Assembly (NCBI RefSeq): GCF_004124325.1
Contig: NZ_QBDT01000001.1
Location: 5,208,001 to 5,272,000, forward strand
Length of the DNA: 64,000 nucleotides
From: Streptomyces sp. L2
GTDB taxonomy: Bacteria > Actinomycetota > Actinomycetes > Streptomycetales > Streptomycetaceae
Direction of reading: 5' to 3'
Shown: positions 1 to 9,584 of the stretch, one piece after another
Position numbering within the stretch: position 1 is the stretch's first letter
Layout: the number at the start of each line of letters is the position of its first letter
Translations under genes and position numbers: made by a program
Notes under the pieces: generated by a model
The model's database searches: none
What the model was told of the DNA's origin: nothing
The model's input: only the letters and a program-made list of their open reading frames with translations

Positions 1-123
1 GGCGGGGGCGGCGGAAGCCGTGCTCCCCGTGGCGAGCGACAGGGCGGTGGCCAGCAGACAGCCGGCCAGGGCGAGCCCGCGTCTGCGGCCGCGGCGCGGC
101 GGGTGTGGGGTGGTGGAAGACAT
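1..123 (-). CDS. Secreted protein, N-terminal fragment (cut by window edge)
   Basis: Only the first 41 codons are inside the window, read leftwards from an ATG at 123. A good ribosome site (GGGAGGA) lies just upstream. The peptide starts with a basic n-region (PRRGRRRG), then a hydrophobic stretch (LALAGCLLATALSL) and a small-residue end (STASAAPA) that fits signal peptidase I cleavage after ASA. This is a classical Sec signal peptide. The mature protein is outside the window, so no function can be given. The gene is divergent from the XRE-like regulator that starts at 381. Confidence 0.7.
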   Translation of the reverse strand, partial: MSSTTPHPPRRGRRRGLALAGCLLATALSLATGSTASAAPA

Positions 124-380
124 GGGGCGGTCCTCCCTGGTGAGGGGTTCGGCGGAAGGAGCGCGTCCGGACGCTTGAGGATGAGCATTCAACCAGTGGC
201 GGTGTACGGTCAACGTCCGCCGTCCTGGGCTCGGCGCCGGTGTGAACAAGGGGCGTACGGGTGTGAACGGCACAGGTCTTACCGCTGGTAGCGTCGCGCC
301 GCGGCAGGCCCGGCCGCAGTACCGGAAGTGAACATTCACGTCGCGCCGGAACGCGTGACGCCGCGGAGGGGAGGGCGCGC

Positions 381-1448
381 ATGGCGCAGACGCCGAGCGA
401 CGGACGGGACACCTCCCGCCCCGCCGTCGAACCCGCGCCTGGCGCCGAACCCGCGCCCGCCGTGCCCGCTTCTCGGGCCGTGGCGCCCGCCCCCCGGACC
501 GGTGCGCACCATCCCGCCCCGGCGGCCGGCTCCCGCGCGGCGGCCGAGGCGCGGCTCGCCGAGGCGCTGCGCACCGGCCCGTTCCCGGAGGCGCTGCGGG
601 CCGCGCTCGCCGCCCGCGGCCTGGCCCTGCACCGGGTGCGGCACCGGCTGGCCCAGCGCGGCATCCACGTCGGCGTGACCAGCCTCAGTTACTGGCAGCG
701 CGGTATCCGCCGGCCGGACCGGCCCGAGTCGCTGCGCGCGGTGAGCGCCCTGGAGGAGGTGCTGGAGCTGCCGGAGCACTCCCTGACCCGGCTGCTCGGC
801 CCGCGCGCCGCCGCCGACCACCCGGTGGGCCGGCCGTTCCGGGTGCTGGTCGGGCCGGGCTCGGCCGTGGAGCGGCTGCTCGCCGAGCTGGAGGCACCCC
901 GCGACGTCGGGCTGCACACCGTGCTGCAGTACGAGCGGGTGGAGATCGACGCCCGGCGACGGCTCGCCGCGCGGGAGGCGCAGCACGTCGTACGGGCCCA
1001 CCGGGACGGCATCGACCGCTATGTGGCGATCCACTGCGGCGAACCCGGCTCCGACACCGGGGCGGTCCGCGTGCTGGGCCTGGACAGCTGCCGGGTCGGC
1101 CGGGTGCGGCGGGCACCGGACGCCGGGGTGGTCGTGGCGGAGCTGCTGTTCGACGCGCGGCTGGCGGTGGGGGAGACGGCGGTGCTGCGGTACCGGTTCG
1201 AGGACGGCACGGGTGAGCCGAGCAACGAGTACTTCCGCGGGTTCACGTACGCCGGGGGCAGTTACGCGCTGCAGATCGCCTTCGACCGGGCGGCCCTGCC
1301 CGTGCGGTGCCGGCGGTTCGGCCGGCCGTCGGCGCAGGTGCCGCCGGAGTACATCGCCGATCTGACGCTGAACGCGTACGGGACGGTGCACGTGATGGAA
1401 CCCGCGGTTCGGCCCGGGCATGTGGGGGTGGGGTGGGACTGGGAGTAG
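381..1448 (+). CDS. XRE-like helix-turn-helix regulator with C-terminal effector-type domain
   Basis: 355 aa. The first about 50 residues are Pro/Ala-rich and probably disordered. Residues about 68-140 look like a divergent helix-turn-helix of the XRE class, with a likely recognition helix around SLSYWQRG (101-108). The remaining about 210 residues form a predicted globular domain with alternating beta-strand character (for example VHVMEPAVRPG near the end) that I do not recognise by family. Proteins of this layout are common in Streptomyces and annotated only as XRE-family regulators. The ATG at 381 is preceded by a purine-rich GGAGGGGAGGG. GTGTGAAC occurs twice in direct orientation 21 bp apart at 240-247 and 261-268, between this gene and the divergent secreted protein, and could be an operator. 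Target genes are unknown. Confidence 0.65.
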   Translation: MAQTPSDGRDTSRPAVEPAPGAEPAPAVPASRAVAPAPRTGAHHPAPAAGSRAAAEARLAEALRTGPFPEALRAALAARGLALHRVRHRLAQRGIHVGVTSLSYWQRGIRRPDRPESLRAVSALEEVLELPEHSLTRLLGPRAAADHPVGRPFRVLVGPGSAVERLLAELEAPRDVGLHTVLQYERVEIDARRRLAAREAQHVVRAHRDGIDRYVAIHCGEPGSDTGAVRVLGLDSCRVGRVRRAPDAGVVVAELLFDARLAVGETAVLRYRFEDGTGEPSNEYFRGFTYAGGSYALQIAFDRAALPVRCRRFGRPSAQVPPEYIADLTLNAYGTVHVMEPAVRPGHVGVGWDWE

Positions 1449-1568
1449 GGGAGGGCGGGCCCGGCGGGAGTGTCGGGTGCGGGCCGGTGGGGGTTCTCGC
1501 GCCCACGCGGCGGAGCCGCACATCAGACACGCCCCGCGCCCCCAGACGGCGCGGAGACTCGGCCGGAG

Positions 1569-1763
1569 TTATCTGCGGCCCCTGTTGCCCGGCCGGGAGG
1601 CCACCCACGCTCGGACTGTGTCGGCGTACCAGTACGGCTTGCCGGATTCGACGTGGTCGGGCGGGGGCAGCAGGCCGTGCTTGCGGTAGGACCGTACGGT
1701 GTCCGGCTGCACCTTGATGTGTGCCGCGATCTCCTTGTACGACCAGAGCCTTCGGTCGGTCAT
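1569..1763 (-). CDS. Small helix-turn-helix protein, AlpA/excisionase-like
   Basis: 64 aa. An in-frame GTG nine bases upstream (1772) is part of the GGGGAGGTG ribosome site, so the ATG at 1763 is the better start. The body reads as a winged HTH: WSYKEIAAHIKVQPDTVRSY is a typical turn of MerR/AlpA/Xis-like DNA-binding domains, followed by a Pro-rich wing (GLLPPPDH) and YWYADTVRAWVASRPG, the usual C-terminal helix. Such proteins act as small transcription activators or as excisionases of integrative elements. No integrase is nearby, so a stand-alone regulator is more likely. Its upstream region (1764-1987) carries repeated TGTGAC hexamers. Confidence 0.6.
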   Translation of the reverse strand: MTDRRLWSYKEIAAHIKVQPDTVRSYRKHGLLPPPDHVESGKPYWYADTVRAWVASRPGNRGRR

Positions 1764-1900
1764 CGGTTGCACCTCCCCGCGCGCGCCGCGGCGGCGGCCG
1801 GGGGATGGCCGTCGGGGGGCCGGGCGCTGCGCTGGCGATCACTACGCTGTTGCCCGGTGAACGACGCTGAGTGACCGCGGGGAAGCGGCTGTTGACCGGG

Positions 1901-1957
1901 TGTGACGCAGGAGCCGCGTATATGTGACACCTGTGACAGGAGGGGCGATTTTGTGAC
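1901..1957. repeat. Cluster of four direct TGTGAC hexamers
   Basis: TGTGAC starts at 1901, 1923, 1932 and 1952, all in the same orientation, in the 224-bp gap between the small HTH gene (start 1763, transcribed left) and the end of the iolE-like gene (1988). Spacings of 22, 9 and 20 bp are close to whole helical turns. The position suits an operator for the HTH gene's promoter. No binding protein is known. Confidence 0.4.
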
Positions 1958-1987
1958 GCCGCTGCCGAAAAGCAGCGCCGGTCGCGT

Positions 1988-2905
1988 CTACGCCCCGCAG
2001 GACCGCAGGAAGGCGCGCGTACGCTGGGCGATCGGCAGCGGCCGGTCCGGCTCGCACGGGTACATGTCCTGCTCGACGATCGCGAACAGGTCGGTGTCCA
2101 GCCGCTGGGCCGCCTCCAGGACGGGACCCAGCGCGGGCACCCCGCCGGGCGGCTCGCACATCACGCCCTGCGCGACGGCCGGCCCGAACGGGGTGCCGTT
2201 CGCCCGCACGTCGGCCAGGATCTCGGGGTCGACCTGCTTGAGGTGCAGGTAGCCGATCCGCTCGCCGTAGGTCTCGATCAGCTTGACGCTGTCGCCGCCG
2301 CAGTAGGCGTAGTGCCCGGTGTCCAGGCACAGCGAGACCGAGTCGGAGTCGGTGCCGTCGAGGAAGCGGGTGACGTTCTCCTCGCTGTCGATGTGGGTGT
2401 CGGCGTGCGGGTGGACGACGATCGTCAGGCCGTAGCGCTCGCGCACCTCCCGGCCGAGGCGTTCGGTCTGCGAGGTGAGGTCGCGCCACTGCCCGGCGGT
2501 CAGTTCGGACGGCTCCAGCACCCGGCCGGTCTTGTCGTCCCGCCAGAAGGACGGGATGACGACGAGGTGGCGGCCGCCCATCGCCTGGGTCAGCGCGGCG
2601 ATGTCGGAGACGTGCGCCCAGGTCTCGTCCCAGACCGCGGGGCCGTGGTGCAGGCCCGTGAACACCGTGCCGGCCGACACCTTCAGGCCCCGGCGGGCGG
2701 TCTCGTCGGCGAGGACGGCCGGATCGCTCGGGAGGTAGCCGTACGGGCCGAGTTCGATCCACTCGTAGCCCGAGGCGGCCACCTCGTCGAGGAAGCGCTG
2801 CCACGGGACCTGCTGCGGATCGTCGGGGAACCAGACGCCCCAGGAGTCGGGCGCCGATCCGATCCGGATACGGGACAGTGAGGAGGAAGGCGGCATCGAC
2901 GTCAT
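1988..2905 (-). CDS. iolE: Sugar isomerase/dehydratase TIM barrel, IolE-like (2-keto-myo-inositol dehydratase candidate)
   Basis: 305 aa, the usual length for the xylose-isomerase-like TIM barrel family (AP endonuclease 2 fold). The N-terminus IGSAPDSWGVWFPDD, followed by ELGPYGYLPSDP and then GLKVSAGTVFTGLHHG, is characteristic of the IolE/MocC-type proteins annotated in actinobacterial inositol loci. Metal-ligand candidates include E and H residues in VVHPHADTHIDSEEN and CLDTGHYAYCGGDS. The assigned reaction, dehydration of 2-keto-myo-inositol, follows from family and context; a ketose isomerase (IolI-type) cannot be excluded. The gene is divergent from iolC with 125 bp between them. No strong ribosome site is visible, and a second ATG at residue 4 is an alternative start. 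Confidence 0.7.
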   Translation of the reverse strand: MTSMPPSSSLSRIRIGSAPDSWGVWFPDDPQQVPWQRFLDEVAASGYEWIELGPYGYLPSDPAVLADETARRGLKVSAGTVFTGLHHGPAVWDETWAHVSDIAALTQAMGGRHLVVIPSFWRDDKTGRVLEPSELTAGQWRDLTSQTERLGREVRERYGLTIVVHPHADTHIDSEENVTRFLDGTDSDSVSLCLDTGHYAYCGGDSVKLIETYGERIGYLHLKQVDPEILADVRANGTPFGPAVAQGVMCEPPGGVPALGPVLEAAQRLDTDLFAIVEQDMYPCEPDRPLPIAQRTRAFLRSCGA

Positions 2906-2953
2906 GGCCGTCAGCGTGCGGTCCGGCGGAGAGCGGTGTCAAGGGCTAGTCCG

Positions 2954-3000
2954 AATGTCCGGACAAAATATTGACAGGGTGGTGAGGGCAGGACTACAAA
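2954..3000. promoter_or_regulatory. Divergent iol promoter region with palindrome and sigma-70-like promoter
   Basis: A perfect 10-bp palindrome, TGTCCGGACA, sits at 2956-2965. It is followed by TTGACA at 2971-2976 and TACAAA at 2995-3000 with 18 bp between, a plausible housekeeping promoter reading towards iolC. A partial copy (AGTCCG) lies just upstream of the palindrome. The palindrome abuts the -35 box, which suits a repressor such as the GntR- or LacI-type regulators known for iol genes. No such regulator is encoded nearby. Confidence 0.45.
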
Positions 3001-3030
3001 CCGGGGGAGAGCCGTGACGAAGGGAAGCCG

Positions 3031-3996
3031 ATGGCGTACGACCTGATCACCATGGGACGGATCGGAGTGGACCTCTACCCGCTGCAGACCGGTGTCCCAC
3101 TCGCGCAGGTGTCGACCTTCGGCAAGTTCCTGGGAGGGTCGGCCACCAACGTCGCGGTGGCCGCCGCCCGCCTGGGCCGGAGCACCGCCGTGATCACCCG
3201 CACCGGGGCCGACGCCTTCGGTGACTATCTCCACGAGGCCCTGCGCGGCTTCGGTGTCGACGACCGCTGGGTCACCCCCGTGCCCGGACTGCCCACCCCG
3301 GTCACCTTCTGCGAGGTCTTCCCGCCGGACGACTTCCCGCTGTACTTCTACCGGCGGCCCAAGGCTCCCGACCTGGAGATCGACGCCGGCGACCTGGACC
3401 TGGCCGCCGTCCGCGAGGCCGGTGTCTTCTGGGTCACCGGTACCGGCCTGAGCGAGGAGCCCAGCCGGACGGCGACCCTCGCCGCCCTCACCCACCGCGC
3501 CAAGTCCGGAACGACGGTCTTCGACCTCGACTGGCGGCCCGATCTCTGGAGCAGCACAGCCCGGCCGGACCAGGATCAGGCCCGCTCCCTCTACGCCGAG
3601 GCCCTGCGCCACACCACCGTCGCCGTCGGCAACCTCGACGAGGTGGAGGTGGCCACCGGGGTCCGCGAGCCCCACGCGGCGGCCCGTGCGCTGCTGGACG
3701 CCGGCGTCGAACTCGCCGTCGTCAAACAGGGACCCAAGGGCGTCCTGGCCGTCCACCGGGACGGCGACTCGGCCGAGGTCCCCCCGCTGCCCGTCACCGT
3801 CCTCAACGGGCTCGGCGCGGGTGACGCCTTCGGCGGCTCCCTCTGCCACGGCCTGCTGGCCGGCTGGGACCTGGAGACCGTCGTGCGGCACGCCAACGCG
3901 GCCGGCGCCATCGTCGCCTCCCGGCTGGAGTGCTCCTCCGCGATGCCCACCCCCGACGAGGTGGCCGCCGCGCTCGACGCCGGAGCGGTCCGGTGA
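3031..3996 (+). CDS. iolC: 5-dehydro-2-deoxygluconokinase (PfkB family)
   Basis: 321 aa ribokinase/PfkB kinase that phosphorylates 5-keto-2-deoxygluconate to the 6-phosphate in myo-inositol breakdown. The N-terminal PfkB signature is seen as FLGGSATNVAVAAARLG (about 34-50). The ATP/anion-hole signature NGLGAGDAFGGS lies at about 260-271, with Asp near 266 as catalytic base. MGRIGVDLYPLQTGVPL at the start is typical of IolC rather than other sugar kinases. It is the first gene of a tightly packed operon; the next gene starts at a GTG overlapping its stop (GTGA). Confidence 0.9.
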   Translation: MAYDLITMGRIGVDLYPLQTGVPLAQVSTFGKFLGGSATNVAVAAARLGRSTAVITRTGADAFGDYLHEALRGFGVDDRWVTPVPGLPTPVTFCEVFPPDDFPLYFYRRPKAPDLEIDAGDLDLAAVREAGVFWVTGTGLSEEPSRTATLAALTHRAKSGTTVFDLDWRPDLWSSTARPDQDQARSLYAEALRHTTVAVGNLDEVEVATGVREPHAAARALLDAGVELAVVKQGPKGVLAVHRDGDSAEVPPLPVTVLNGLGAGDAFGGSLCHGLLAGWDLETVVRHANAAGAIVASRLECSSAMPTPDEVAAALDAGAVR

Positions 3997-4940
3997 GGGC
4001 CGGCAAGGTCGCGGGCACGCACCGCCAGGGCGGGGACGGCGTGCGGCACGCGCGCGTGGACGTCGCCGAACTCGTCCGCATCCGCACCCACCACCCCGAG
4101 GCCATCGCCGAGGCCGCCGCCCGCCGGGCGCGCCGGCCGCTGCTGAACGAGGACGGCCGGCTGATGATCGTCGCCGCCGACCACCCCGCCCGCGGCGCCC
4201 TCGGCGTCGGCGACCGCGGGTTCGCCATGGCCAACCGGGCCGGCCTGCTGGAGCGGCTGTGCCTGGCACTGTCCCGGCCCGGCGTCGACGGCGTCCTCGC
4301 CACCGCCGACATCCTCGACGACCTGCTGCTGCTCGGCGCCCTCGACCACAAGGTCGTCATGGGCTCCATGAACCGCGGCGGACTGCAGGGCGCCCGCTTC
4401 GAACTGGACGACCGCTTCACCGGCCACCGCCCCGCGGACCTCCAGCGCCTCGGGTTCGACGCGGGGAAGCTGCTGCTCCGCGTCGACTACGACGACCCCG
4501 GCTCCCTGACCACCCTGGAGTCCACCGCCCGCGCCATCGACGACATGGCCGCGCGCCGGCTGCCCGTCTTCGTCGAACCGTTCCTCAGCCACCGCACCCC
4601 AGACGGGAAGCTGCGCAACGACCTGTCCGCCGGGGCCGTCACCAAGTCCATCGCCATCGCCTCCGGACTCGGCGGCTCCTCCGCCTACACCTGGCTGAAG
4701 GTGCCGGTCACCGAGAACCCCGACGACATGGCCCGGGTGATGGAGACCTCCACCCTGCCGGCCGTGCTGCTCGGCGGCGACATAGGGGACTCCCCCGAGG
4801 ACCAGGACGCCGCCTACGAGAAGTGGCGCGGCGCGCTCCGACTCCCCACCGTGCGCGGCCTGGTCGTCGGCCGCTCGCTGCTGTACCCGGCGGACGGCGA
4901 CGTGGCCGCCGCCGTGGACACCGCCGTAGGACTGCTGTGA
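3993..4940 (+). CDS. Cgl0158-type (beta/alpha)8 aldolase of the inositol locus (IolJ-role candidate)
   Basis: 315 aa from the GTG at 3993, which overlaps the iolC stop as GTGA. Sequence features are RRPLLNEDGRLMIVAADHPARG, ILDDLLLLGALDHKVVMGSMNRGG and GLGGSSAYTWLKVPV, giving a class I aldolase-like barrel; the Lys in WLKVPV is a Schiff-base candidate. The family resembles the deoxyribose-phosphate-aldolase-like protein found between iolC and iolB in actinobacteria. It probably supplies the cleavage of 6-phospho-5-dehydro-2-deoxygluconate to dihydroxyacetone phosphate and malonic semialdehyde, since no classical iolJ is present. The role is inferred from context. Confidence 0.75.
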   Translation: MRAGKVAGTHRQGGDGVRHARVDVAELVRIRTHHPEAIAEAAARRARRPLLNEDGRLMIVAADHPARGALGVGDRGFAMANRAGLLERLCLALSRPGVDGVLATADILDDLLLLGALDHKVVMGSMNRGGLQGARFELDDRFTGHRPADLQRLGFDAGKLLLRVDYDDPGSLTTLESTARAIDDMAARRLPVFVEPFLSHRTPDGKLRNDLSAGAVTKSIAIASGLGGSSAYTWLKVPVTENPDDMARVMETSTLPAVLLGGDIGDSPEDQDAAYEKWRGALRLPTVRGLVVGRSLLYPADGDVAAAVDTAVGLL

Positions 4941-4951
4941 GGGCCGCCCGT

Positions 4952-5803
4952 ATGACCACCACCCACCCGCACCTGCCCCGCGGCGCCACCGCGAACGAGC
5001 GGTACGCCGTCGACATCGGCCCCGAACGGGCCGGCTGGGCCCACAGCAGCCTGCGCGTCGTGGAGTTGGCGCCCGGGGGTACTCATACGTTCGCCACCGG
5101 TGACAGCGAGTGGATCGTGCTTCCGCTCGAAGGCGCCTGTACCGTGCGAGTCGACGGAACGGAGGAAGGGCAGTCACCGCCGCCGGGAGAGTTCCAACTC
5201 CGGGGCCGCACCAGCGTGTTCGCGTCCGCGACCGACTTCGCGTACGCCCCCCGGGACGCCCGGGTCCAGATCGCCTCCGGCGCGGGAGGCCGCTTCGCCC
5301 TGGCAGGAGCGAAGTGCGAGCGACGACTCCCCGCCCGCTACGGCCCCGCGCCGGAGGTTCCCGTCGAGCAGCGCGGCAGCGGCAACTGCGCCCGTCAGGT
5401 GCGGGGCTTCGCCGCAGCCGACGCCTTCGACTGCGACAAGCTGATCGCCGTCGAGGTGATCACCCCCGGCGGCAACTGGTCCTCGTACCCGCCGCACAAG
5501 CACGACGAGCACCGGCCGGGCGAGGAGTCCGAGCTGGAGGAGATCTACTACTTTGAGATCGAGGGCCCGAACGGCCTCGGCTATCAGCGGGTGTTCCCGT
5601 CCCGAGAGGGCGGCACCGACGTCCTCGCGGAAGTCCGCTCCGGCGACGCGGTCCTCGTCCCCGACGGCTGGCACGGTCCGTCCATCGCCCAGCCCGGCCA
5701 CGCCATGTACTACCTCAACGTCATGGCCGGGCCCGGGAAGACCCGGGAGTGGCGGATCCGCTTCCACCCCGACCACACCGAGACCACAGGGGGCTACCGA
5801 TGA
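4952..5803 (+). CDS. iolB: 5-deoxy-glucuronate isomerase
   Basis: 283 aa double-cupin (KduI/IolB fold). IolB isomerises 5-deoxy-glucuronate to 5-keto-2-deoxygluconate. The C-terminal cupin metal motif is clear: WSSYPPHKHDEHRPGEESELEEIYYFEI supplies the two His and the Glu, and a later VPDGWHGPS the third His. The ATG at 4952 has GTGAGGG eight bases upstream; an in-frame GTG at 4937 overlapping the previous stop (GTGA) is an alternative start that adds five residues. It ends with an ATGA overlap into iolD, so translation is probably coupled. Confidence 0.9.
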   Translation: MTTTHPHLPRGATANERYAVDIGPERAGWAHSSLRVVELAPGGTHTFATGDSEWIVLPLEGACTVRVDGTEEGQSPPPGEFQLRGRTSVFASATDFAYAPRDARVQIASGAGGRFALAGAKCERRLPARYGPAPEVPVEQRGSGNCARQVRGFAAADAFDCDKLIAVEVITPGGNWSSYPPHKHDEHRPGEESELEEIYYFEIEGPNGLGYQRVFPSREGGTDVLAEVRSGDAVLVPDGWHGPSIAQPGHAMYYLNVMAGPGKTREWRIRFHPDHTETTGGYR

Positions 5804-7677
5804 CGATCCGGCTGACCGTCGCCCAGGCGCTGCTGCGCTTCCTCACCGTCCAGCACACCGAACGCGACGGCGAACGGCAGCGGCTGATCAGCGCCACCTG
5901 GGGCATCTTCGGGCACGGCAACGTCGCCGGAATCGGCCAGGCCCTCGTCGAGTACGCGGCCGAGATGCCGTACCACCAGGGCCGTAACGAACAGGCCATG
6001 GTGCACGCGGCGGTCGGCTACGCCCGCCAGTCCAACCGCCTGTCCACGCACGCGGTGACCACCTCCATCGGCCCCGGCGCCACCAACCTGGTCACCGGCG
6101 CCGCCCTGGCCACCATCAACCACCTCCCGGTCCTGCTGCTGCCCGGCGACGTGTTCGCGACCCGCCCCGCCGACCCGGTGCTCCAGCAGCTGGAGGTGCC
6201 GTACGCGGGCGACGTCTCCGTGAACGACACCCTGCGCCCGGTGTCGAGGTACTTCGACCGGATCACCCGCCCCGAGGCGCTGATCCCGGGCGCGCTCCAG
6301 GCGATGCGCGTGCTCACCGACCCCGTCGAGACCGGCGCCGTCACCCTCGCGCTCCCGCAGGACGTGCAGGCCGAGGCGTACGACTGGCCCGAGGAGTTCT
6401 TCGCGCCCCGCGTGTGGACCGTACGGCGGCCGGGCGCGGACCCCGCCGAACTCGCCGGGGCCGTCCGGGCGGTCCGGGCCGCCCGCCGCCCCCTCGTCAT
6501 CGCCGGCGGCGGCGTCCACCACAGCCGCGCCGAACAGGCCCTCGCCGCGTTCGCCGGGGCCACCGGCATCCCGGTCGCCTCCACCCAGGCCGGCAAGGGC
6601 TCGCTGCGCCACGACCACCCCCAGGACGTCGGCGGCATCGGCCACACCGGCACCGCCACCGCCGACGAGCTGGCCCGCACCGCCGACCTGGTGATCGGCG
6701 TCGGCACCCGCTACACCGACTTCACCACCGCCTCCGGCACCCTCTTCCAGAACCCGGACGTCCGCTTCCTCAACCTCAACATCGCGCCGCACGACGGCCA
6801 CAAACTGGCCGGGCTCCCGCTGGTCGCCGACGCCCGGAGCGGCCTGGACCGGCTCACCGAGGCCCTGGCGGCGCACGGCCACCGGGTTGCCGACGCCTAC
6901 GTCGGCGAGTACACCGAGGACAAGGAGCGCTGGGAGCAGCGCGTGGACGCCTGCTACGAGGCCGGGGAGCCGGACGTCCGGCCCTCCCAGCCGCAGGTGC
7001 TCGGCGCCCTCGACGCGATCGTGGACGACTCCGACATCATCGTCAACGCGGCCGGCTCCCTCCCCGGCGACCTGCACAAGCTGTGGCGGGCCCGCTCCCG
7101 GGACCAGTACCACCTGGAGTACGGCTACTCCTGCATGGGCTACGAGATCCCGGCCGCCGTCGGCGTGAAACTGGCCGCGCCGGACCGGCCCGTGTGGGCG
7201 CTGGTCGGCGACGGCACGTATCTGATGATGCCGACGGAGATCGTGACCGCCGTACAGGAAGGCGTCGCGATCAAGGTGCTGCTGGTGCAGAACCACGGGT
7301 ACGCCTCCATCGGCGGACTGTCGGAGTCGGTCGGCGGCGAGCGGTTCGGCACGGCGTACCGCTACACCTCGGCGGACGGCACCTTCACCGGTGCCCCGCT
7401 GCCCGTCGACCTGGCCGCCAACGCGGCCAGCCTCGGCATGCGCGTCCTGCGCGCCAAGACCGTCGGGGACCTGCGCGCGGCGCTCGCCGAGGCGCGGGCC
7501 GCCGACACTCCCACATGTGTCTACGTGGAGACCGAAACGTCCGACACTGTGTCGGGCGCGCCCGAAGCGCAGGCCTGGTGGGATGTTCCTGTGGCCGAGA
7601 CCGCGACACGGTCGTCCGCGGTCAAGGCCCGTGAGCTGTACGAACGGCACGTCTCGACCCGACGCCGCCATCTGTGA
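5800..7677 (+). CDS. iolD: 3D-(3,5/4)-trihydroxycyclohexane-1,2-dione hydrolase (ThDP enzyme)
   Basis: 625 aa thiamine-diphosphate enzyme that opens the inositol ring after the dehydratase step. The domain order is that of acetolactate-synthase-like enzymes: an N-terminal pyrimidine-binding domain (HGNVAGIGQALVEYA; PYHQGRNEQAMVHAAVGYAR with the catalytic Glu), a central domain, and a C-terminal PP-binding domain (YSCMGYEIPAAVGVKL; VGDGTYLMMPTEI with the GDG and Asn/Thr metal motif). The ATG at 5800 overlaps the iolB stop (ATGA). The neighbours iolC, iolB and mmsA confirm the pathway. Confidence 0.92.
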   Translation: MTIRLTVAQALLRFLTVQHTERDGERQRLISATWGIFGHGNVAGIGQALVEYAAEMPYHQGRNEQAMVHAAVGYARQSNRLSTHAVTTSIGPGATNLVTGAALATINHLPVLLLPGDVFATRPADPVLQQLEVPYAGDVSVNDTLRPVSRYFDRITRPEALIPGALQAMRVLTDPVETGAVTLALPQDVQAEAYDWPEEFFAPRVWTVRRPGADPAELAGAVRAVRAARRPLVIAGGGVHHSRAEQALAAFAGATGIPVASTQAGKGSLRHDHPQDVGGIGHTGTATADELARTADLVIGVGTRYTDFTTASGTLFQNPDVRFLNLNIAPHDGHKLAGLPLVADARSGLDRLTEALAAHGHRVADAYVGEYTEDKERWEQRVDACYEAGEPDVRPSQPQVLGALDAIVDDSDIIVNAAGSLPGDLHKLWRARSRDQYHLEYGYSCMGYEIPAAVGVKLAAPDRPVWALVGDGTYLMMPTEIVTAVQEGVAIKVLLVQNHGYASIGGLSESVGGERFGTAYRYTSADGTFTGAPLPVDLAANAASLGMRVLRAKTVGDLRAALAEARAADTPTCVYVETETSDTVSGAPEAQAWWDVPVAETATRSSAVKARELYERHVSTRRRHL

Positions 7678-7694
7678 GCAAGGAGTATCTGGGC

Positions 7695-9197
<1,503 letters not shown>

Positions 9198-9228
9198 GTC
9201 GGTCGGCAGCACCTCTGCCGCTCTCCGT

Positions 9229-9263
9229 CAGGCCGTCCGGTATACGGACGGCCTGATTTTTTT
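9229..9263 (+). terminator. Intrinsic terminator of the iol operon
   Basis: Perfect 11-bp inverted repeat CAGGCCGTCCG / CGGACGGCCTG with a 5-base loop, followed by A and seven T. This is one of the few U-tract terminators in the window and marks the end of the iolC-mmsA transcript. Confidence 0.92.
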
Positions 9264-9584
9264 CGCGAGCCAGCCTACGGTTCCCGTTTTCGGGGATGAA
9301 ACGGATGATGAAGGCGTTTCGCGACCATGACCTTCGAAAACAAGGTCAGTTATCGCAATGGCTTGATGGATGCCCAAATAGCGTCTCGACGCCTGGGAAA
9401 GTGATGCGGTGAGCGAGGTGTCTGTACTGCGGATTCCGAAGGTAAACGGCCATTGACGCGATGGTTTTCGTCGGGGTTCCCTAAGGCTGCCGGGAGCGGA
9501 CGAGACGACCGTACGACGAGCCGCCGGAGGCGATAGCGCTCCCGACCCCACCCTCACCCTCACCAGCCGATCGGACCCTGACGC
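9264..9584. promoter_or_regulatory. Leader/promoter region of the permease gene with inverted repeat
   Basis: A 321-bp gene-free stretch, clearly less GC-rich than its surroundings. It contains the inverted repeat TGACCTT / AAGGTCA (9328-9334 and 9342-9348, 7-base spacer), a good candidate operator. No convincing ORF, tRNA or known riboswitch core is visible. Confidence 0.4.

Noticed and set aside
336..1523. 395-codon open frame on the minus strand opposite the XRE-like gene
   Set aside because: Third-position GC and protein composition show it is the shadow of the plus-strand gene; the same holds for most long antisense frames in the window.
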